DNA from: Saccoglossus kowalevskii
Lineage: Eukaryota > Hemichordata > Enteropneusta > Harrimaniidae
DNA length: 14,408 bases
NCBI RefSeq assembly: GCF_000003605.2
Contig: NW_003123437.1
Coordinates: 1,857-16,264 of the forward strand
Reading direction: 5' to 3'
In this document: one piece after another, positions 1-14,408 of the stretch
How positions within the stretch are numbered: position 1 is the stretch's first letter
How the letters are laid out: every line of letters starts with the position of its first letter
Program-made: the position numbers and the translations under genes
Notes under the pieces: model-generated
Told to the model about the DNA's origin: nothing
Seen by the model: only the letters and a program-made list of their open reading frames with translations
Database searches by the model: none

Positions 1-2194
1 CATTTAGTTCTTAAATTATCTCAACTTAGTAGTAGTACGTGGTATATTGAATTAAATCAGCTGACATTGAATATTGATCCAGATACATCAGTGAGTGGGG
101 CAAGGTTTGTGAAGTCTCATTTCCATACTTGCCCAATGTGGCGTTTCACACTCATCTTTTAACGTGTAAAGCAACTTATTTATGCAGAAAATGTTCATGC
201 ATCATCATCAAGTGCTCTGATCAGTACTGGTCCATAACAGAGAATCTCCAGCATTGACTCACCACAATAATTGTACTAGATCATTTCAATGTACCCTGGC
301 AGCTTCAGTTGGCCATCTACATGGCAATGCCTCGTTTTGTTCAGTGATTTGTTTTGTTTAAATGGTATTAATCACCACTTAATTAGAAACTTTAGTAATT
401 TCTCCAAGATCTAATCCGATAGGTCTCATGATGAGCTTGGCTCACTTTTAGTATGATCACTTTGCGAGTAACTGCACATTAGTATTATTATACCAGACAT
501 GCCCTGTTGCTATAGTTACATTTTTGCAGTATGGTGTTCCATGATTGGCTTACAAGTTGCATATCAATCTCTCCACCCACACCAACACAATATACACATC
601 CAATCCAACATCCAATTTGCAAATACCGTATTTGCTCTATTAGTAGCGCATGCAATATCTTTCTCAGGTTTTTCAATTTTTTTTCTAAGTAACATTTCAA
701 TGATTCAGTATACAGCAAATGCGATGTTTGGTTTATATTTATAATAGAACAAATATGGTAGTAATACTGAATATTCGTAAATGTGTCACTGAAAAAGCAA
801 TTTACACTGCCATACCATGTACGATATCTGCAATACACACAGGGCAAGGAATACACAATAAACAGATAGACAGATTTCCAGGTTGTAATGTTTATGTCGA
901 ACATGGCAAACTATCTAAAAAATAACAGCATGACTTTCTATAGGCAATAGCAATGTCAATGTCAAGTGTCTGTATACTTATTTATTATGCTTGTTTCTGG
1001 TCTTTTTATAAATAGTGGTTTCACATACACAAGAGAAAAAAAAAATTATTGTATATGTGGAAAATACTACCGTGGCTTTATCGCGCAACTCTTGTATGAG
1101 AGAAATACGATTAAGTAACCAACGTGGTAGAAATAGTGTACCATGGTGAAAAGTACTACAAGATAAACATACATTGGATTCCTCTTTATATACACATCCA
1201 AAGAAAAGCGAGATTTTGTCCCTGACAATGATCGTTGCTATGGGCACCATGGTACAAAAAAGAATATTCTGGATGTATGCGTACAAAGATCATGTGTAAC
1301 AACAAAGCTAGTTCAGTGATAAGAACATGAAAATAAAAAACTGGAACTAAATTTGCTCAATCTAAGTAATCTAGCTTCAAAGTAAACCACTCGAAATGAG
1401 TGATGGATCAAAAAGACAGGTTAGCTCATGCTGTTGCAATGTTCCTTTTTTTTAAAAAAAAAACTAAAATGATATTTTTCCTACTTGTTTACACATGACT
1501 TATTAGGATATATATAATTTTTTTTACAAAAGTTCCGTCAATCAGCAAATCCCGAATTCAATTCTAGCATTTCCTTTTGTCTTCACATTTACACAAACAA
1601 GCTCTGCACAGAAATAATCAAAACACAATTGAGGACACACAAGGACACGTTACTCCTTTACAGTTTTTTTAAAAAAAAAAAAAAGCTCCCAACAGTTTTT
1701 GTCCCCTTTCTCCCCTAAATTTAACTTTTTTTTCCAGTGGAGGCCATTTATGACAAAAATAGCGATGAGGTTCGATCATAAAATGTAAATTTTCTTTCAA
1801 AAAGTCATTTTACAGTGAAAAACAAATTGTTATACAGAAAGTGAGGTTTTAAAATGTGCATTGCATCATGGGAATAAAACATGAGATAAGCAGCAAGCCA
1901 TGATCCAATCGGCGTATCATTGATACCAGCAGTCCATTCTGAATGTGCTGCATTTCACCAGTATAAAATGTTGTAAATTTCAAACCCACTATTTCCACTG
2001 TTTTGGTATAGTTTTCAATTTCATATGAAGACAAACACGGGATTGCAAATAGGCAAAAATAACAGGATTCTGCAAAAGCAAAATCAGTTGTAGATTCCAG
2101 TCATAACCCTACCTCTCGTCCCATATTTGAGATAAATGTAATAATCCAAACATTGGAAATATGATATAAATGACACCAAAATGGTGGTAAGACT

Positions 2195-2220
2195 GGGAGG
2201 GGAGGGGAGGGGTTGTTGGG
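2195..2220 (+). repeat. G-rich tract with quadruplex potential
   Basis: The plus strand has G-runs of 3, 4, 4 and 4 separated by single A residues (2195-2212), then a further GGG at 2218-2220. This fits the G3+N1-7 pattern for an intramolecular quadruplex. On the strand transcribed for Gs-alpha it would be C-rich, so any effect would be at the DNA level or on an antisense transcript. Confidence 0.6.
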
Positions 2221-3146
2221 AGGCAACATGTTACAAGTGACTTGGTGGCATCAGATCCACACAAGCCGTATAGCCATCAGTTACAGCTCTCTTCAAAACA
2301 ACTGGCATGGCAAACTTTATTCGCTCGTGTTGTATCAGTACCGCAGAAAAAAGAAACGCATACTGACAACATTCAACATGTAGAAATAACTGGCTAATTT
2401 AGACAGTTTGGTGTGTTGCCATAGTGATCTGACACCATACATATTGTAGAATAATGTTAAGCGCGAACTATGCAGATGCACTGTGTTTTGGAAAGAGCGA
2501 TACTTTACATGGGTGAAATTACAATTGCAAGATTCAACTATTGTCAAAAGTTTTTTGATTCATTTTGTGTGTTTTTTTCTTTTAGAAAGTTACAAATTCT
2601 CTCCCCCTAACTTGTCCTACACTTACTCGCATCCTGGCTTGGCCTCATAGCCATGGTCTGTATGTATTTCTAGTTTGCAACAGCATGAACATCTGGCAGA
2701 CAAGCACCCACCTCCGACCGCTCTCACCCCCCTCCAAAACATTGTAAAATGGATGAACTCAGTGGTAATGGGGAATGTACCATTTGCTTGTAGGGGTGCA
2801 AAGAGTGGAGAAAAGTGAAATACTACCAATTTGATCAATTGTAAATAAGCATGACAAATAAAAGAGCCAAATTCAATCAAATAAAGCTACTTCAAGCACA
2901 AATTACTACTACAGGTTACAGTTGATTTAGTTTTCTTTCATATCACGTTATAGTAGTACTTTTAAAGTTTTTTTTCTGTTAATTTACTTTTTCCTATTTC
3001 GCCATAAAAAATGTCCTCTCCTGCAATTGCACAAATCAAAGTGGATAATAACGACAAGAAGGGCTCAAATTTGCAGGGAAATATATTAAAACTGAATATA
3101 TTTTCTGAAAGCTAGCAAGTGATTGGCCCTTTAAGTTCCTCCATTA

Positions 3147-3158
3147 AATAATAATAAT
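3147..3158 (+). repeat. (AAT)4 microsatellite
   Basis: Four tandem AAT units occur in A+T-rich non-coding DNA. A related degenerate (ATT) run lies at 4147-4161. Confidence 0.7.
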
Positions 3159-3578
3159 TGTTTAAAAAAAAATCTGATCTGTGAAATAATATATAGACTT
3201 CCACATTGACAGGGGAATTCTGAAGACCACAAAAAGAGCCAAGTAATTTAGAGGCCAATAAAATTAGCCAATTCTCTTTGAACACTGAAAGAACTTTGTG
3301 GCATTTTAATTTGACAGCATTGGTGCCTATCAAGTACAACAAAATACATAGATCAGTGTTAGGAAAGACCACCAATTTAAGAAAACAAACAAAAGCATAT
3401 TAGATTAACATAAAACAAAATAACAGGAAATTGACTAGATTTATTTATTGTATGGTGTTGATTACTATTCAAGGAAACAATAGACAGGCTTATTGCTGTA
3501 ACCAAAATACACATGGTCACAACAGCATAAACTTATCAAAGAGTTGGGTGGTCAATCTTTAAGTGAGAATTGATTAGA

Positions 3579-3677
3579 GGGCTTAGAGCCAGCACCTGAC
3601 CCTTGACCTCATTTAGAGGGCTTAGAGCTGAACGCTTGACCTTGTTTGGAGGCTTTAAAGCCGAACGCTTGACCTTG
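3579..3677 (+). repeat. Three-copy 33-base tandem repeat with TGACCT half-sites
   Basis: Two adjacent 33-base units, 3612-3644 and 3645-3677, share the form TTT-GAGG-CTT-A-AGC-GAACGCTTGACCTTG, with substitutions in the first half and the same 14 bases at the end. A more diverged copy precedes them to about 3611 (TTAGAGGGCTTAGAGCC then ACCTGACCCTTGACCTCA). Each unit ends with a TGACCT motif. Because 33 is divisible by three, the plus frame translates to an 11-residue repeat (GLRAERLTL, GFKAERLTL), but nothing else suggests coding. Confidence 0.85.
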
Positions 3678-4960
3678 ATATGTGTTGATATTTATACATT
3701 GTTTCTGTTTTTCTATGAAGAAAACTTTCTAAGTACAGGTGACTGTTCAAACACTTTGTCAGAGCCCCAGGTTTGTAAGTTTGTTACTCAAAAATTTAAG
3801 CGAGAAGTAGAACGCTGACACGTAAAATATAGCCAACAAATACGGTAAATACTATGAAAAAAATGTTTGTTGGGGAGAGAGGGGATGAAGAGTCAAAAAC
3901 TTGCAAAAAATCTACAAAAAAGGAAAGAACGTCTTGTTTAGAAAACAGAACGGGAATAAAAGTTTCCCATTTTCTGCCATGAGGTCCATCAAATAATGAT
4001 GAGACAGCCATGTATAAACAATTTACAGCCAATATAGCATTGTGTGTTCAATGACAACAAATTTCAAACTCTTCTAAAATGTCTTGCCTGTAAAGAAAAA
4101 TACTCAATAGATCTCTTTAGAGCATGGGAACCTTGGTAAAATAATTATCATTATTATTATTAAAATTAATATTAATTAATTTATTGTTAAACCAAATTTG
4201 TGGGACTCAATAAATTTATTTGTAAAAACCTATTCATTCTTCAATTACATCACTTAAGTAAATTTTACCTCAACATCCACCTAAATCACAATTTTCAATT
4301 GTAAAACACGCTATTCAGATAATGGGATCAAGAGTGACCCAAATAAAAAAAAAAGAGGGGGTCAGGGGACCTGCGAAAAAAAATACCTTACTACAGAAAA
4401 CAAATTTGGATATCTCTAGGTATTGTTTTTCACTTCAATGTATTTTAAAAAAAAAAAAATCAATTTAATGTACTTTTCTGTAGCAATTTCACCCTTCCCC
4501 CCAAACACACAATCAAACTGACCTTGATGGACGAGAAGGAGAGAAAAATATCCCTGGCAATTTGCCAACAATATATACAATGACAGAAATCAAAGATATG
4601 AGTACCACTCTGGTTAAGCATACATCCATTCATTACAGAGCTCCTACATACAGCTGTGAAAGAAAAGGAAAAAAGAAACACGCCCTCCCTTCTCAAAGCA
4701 GCATGTTTCTCATCTACACGGATTTTGTTTTTCTTACAAGATTTTTTTTTGTAACCTTCGTCCTGATTGGTCAGTTTAAAACCAAACCAGGTGTGTGCAT
4801 GTATAAGGTGTTGATTTAGCCACACTTATGGTAAAAGTGGGGAAATTGTGTGTTTTTTTCAAATAGAGGTTGTTATGTGAAATTCCCTGTGCAATTCCTT
4901 ACTGCTGTTTTTTCCCTACATTATCAACTTTTTTTGAAAATTTTGTTCCCCTTTTTTGTT

Positions 4961-4966
4961 TTTATT
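4961..4966 (-). promoter_or_regulatory. Candidate polyadenylation signal AATAAA for Gs-alpha
   Basis: On the transcript strand AATAAA occurs about 200 bases after the stop codon. An ATTAAA variant at 5043-5048 is closer, and further AATAAA copies occur at 4215-4220 and 4190-4195. I see no clear GU-rich downstream element, and in DNA this A+T-rich such hexamers arise by chance, so the true 3' end is not settled. Confidence 0.3.
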
Positions 4967-5165
4967 TTTTTTATATATCACAAAGCTAGAACTTTGTACA
5001 TAGTATGCTCTTTGGTTAGGTGGCCTCTTTTTTACAGTATTTTTTAATCTTTCAATCAGAGACTGAGTAAAGCCACAAATTAAGAGCTGCAACATTCAAA
5101 AAGATGAATGTGAGGTTAAGAATGTCCTCTTTACTTTTAAGTGGTGTGTTAATGGTTGGCCAATA

Positions 5166-12946
<7,781 letters not shown>

Positions 12947-14408
12947 CTAGAAAAGAAAGAAAGCACAAAAAACCTTAGATTACAAGAATAAGCAATGGTA
13001 TTTATAAATCAACAAGCTCGTTTATTCATGCAATTAATAAGAATCCTCACACAACATTTATTTACAAAGAAAACACAGAATATCAATTTTCTACAGAACA
13101 ACAAACTATATTCAGTGAAACTTGGGTAGAAAATATGATCATTATTTTTGTTTTATTTAGATCGGTTTATACATTTGTATGAACGTGGAAGCCTGCTATT
13201 AAAAAAAATGTGGGTAGTTACAAAAGAAGAAGACACCTAAAGGTAGTTGACATGGCATTTCAACATATAGATAGAAAGCACACCATACAGAGACGTGACA
13301 TCATAGTTTATCATCTGATAATGTCAATTTTATGACGTTTTTCTGTTGTTGTTTTTTTTTTCAATTTTCTATTCAAGTCATTGTTAATAAAATTAACAAA
13401 ATTTAGTGCTAATTCCTTTAAACTCCACAATTTTAATAATCGTATTTAGTATAACTCTTTGCATATTTTCAAATCTTTCTTGATTACCCATTTGGCTTGA
13501 TAAAAGATTTTGAAAGTACGTGAAAAAAACACAGATTTCATTTGTGAGGATGACAAACGTTGAATTTGGTGATCAAAGTGTTCACCACGATGATAATTTA
13601 ACCCGAAAAACTGCAGATACATCTAATTTTTTTTGACTAACCGCAAATATTGATTCGGTACATTTCATCTATTTATGGCAGTGTGACATGGGATAAAAAA
13701 TCAATTTAATAGAAATGAGATAAAAACAGTAGAGTATGAATTAAAAACTTGAAAATCAATTACTGTAATGCACTCAAATTTTAAAATGCTCTAAATTTAT
13801 ACAGTGAAATAAATTCTTGTGAATTTAATATATGCAAGTTACTTGACAAGATTAGGTAACCAACAGACAGAAAGCAATCAAAGCAATCAATAAGCTACAA
13901 ATAATGTATGGCTGTGTATCGCATCTACAAAACAAAAATTGAAAACCCATCGATGTTTAAAAAGAATTCATTTATTTATTGAAACTCAGATTTAGCAATA
14001 ATGAAAATATTTATTTACTAATACCATATTTGCAGAATTATGTGTAGTATCGCATGCGCTTACGGAAATAACTGCAAAAGCAGTAATTTTTGAAAGATCA
14101 AGAATACAATTAATGTTATCTAAACAACAGCGAGATAAACATGGCTACAAAATTTGGGGATCACCGCTAGACTCAAGCAATTTGATCAAATTTGTCTTAA
14201 TTAAAAGTAGTGCAGTTTATAGTGAATGCTTCTGTGCCAGTGGAAAAAGGGTAATACTTTCACAAAGCCAACAACGTTTCATCCAGACAAAAGAACCTTT
14301 AACTTGGTGGGCATCAATCGCCAGCATCATGACACAAATGAATAAAGAACCTTTAACTTGGTGGGCATCAATCACCAGCATCATGAACACAAATGAATAA
14401 AGAACCTT
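12947..14408 (-). other. Gs-alpha intron, at least 1462 bases, upstream end outside window
   Basis: The region upstream of the 12892-12946 exon ends in TTTTCTAG and contains no exon for the preceding Gs-alpha residues (the CAQY-containing segment). It therefore continues past the right edge. It is strongly A+T-rich, contains a CGCATGCGC palindrome-like site at 14051-14059 and ends in a tandem repeat. Confidence 0.88.
14290..14408 (+). repeat. 54/55-base tandem repeat running off the window edge
   Basis: The unit begins AAAGAACCTTTAACTTGG and ends CACAAATGAAT. Copy one starts near 14290, copy two near 14344 and a third near 14399, where the window ends. The first two copies differ by one substitution (ATCGCC/ATCACC) and one inserted A (GACACA/GAACACA), so the array expanded recently. 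Its full length cannot be seen. Confidence 0.9.

Larger units (their letters stand above)
1..4960. other. 3' region and downstream DNA with no recognisable gene
   Basis: This stretch may hold the distal 3'UTR of Gs-alpha followed by intergenic DNA. Short open frames occur on both strands, the longest being 138 codons at 488-904 on the minus strand. None resembles a known protein, has low-complexity-free composition typical of coding DNA, or forms a spliced series of exons that I can detect. Structured elements within it are listed separately: two T/A tracts, a G-rich tract, (AAT) runs and a 33-base tandem repeat. I see no tRNA, rRNA or other RNA gene. Confidence 0.6.

Noticed and set aside
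488-904. 138-codon open frame on the minus strand
   Set aside because: Longest unbroken frame in the left flank, but its Cys/Tyr/Ile-rich translation resembles no family, shorter frames overlap on the other strand, and no splice context supports it.
3603-3818. 71-codon plus-strand frame with an 11-residue repeat
   Set aside because: The repeat comes from the 33-base DNA repeat. The rest has no recognisable protein feature.

Overview
The window is eukaryotic nuclear DNA, A+T-rich and intron-rich, from an animal. Its one recognisable gene lies on the minus strand: the 3' half of a stimulatory heterotrimeric G-protein alpha subunit (Gs-alpha, GNAS orthologue). Seven coding exons splice in frame to 217 complete residues plus one base of the codon before them. 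They align without net gap to residues 178-394 of human Gs-alpha (my recollection of the human protein). Differences from human, such as [12 protein letters not shown] in place of ASSSYNMVIRED, suggest an invertebrate. I cannot name the phylum.

Layout in transcript order (right to left): 12947-14408 is intron, and the exons for the N-terminal half (P-loop and most of the helical domain) lie beyond the right edge. The exons are 12892-12946, 9628-9701 (switch I with the catalytic Arg), 8999-9057 (switch II, DVGGQ), 8204-8324 (switch III), 7464-7594 (NKQD), 5776-5843 and 5166-5312 (TCAV motif, QYELL tail and stop). The introns are 3190, 570, 674, 609, 1620 and 463 bases. Five of the six complete introns are GT-AG; the 609-base one uses a GC donor. 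Positions 1-5165 hold the 3'UTR and then downstream DNA with no recognisable gene. The UTR end is not fixed; candidate ATTAAA and AATAAA signals lie about 120 and 200 bases after the stop.

The non-coding part holds a roughly 270-base imperfect foldback (MITE-like) in the largest intron, a 33-base tandem repeat carrying nuclear-receptor-like TGACCT half-sites, a perfect DR1 element, a 54/55-base tandem repeat running off the right edge, several short dispersed or inverted repeats, and two G-rich tracts able to form quadruplexes. I found no rRNA, tRNA, CRISPR array, bacterial gene or viral gene. The window does not show a convincing new biological system. The points most worth checking are the GC-AG intron, the foldback and the short inverted repeats around the same exon.
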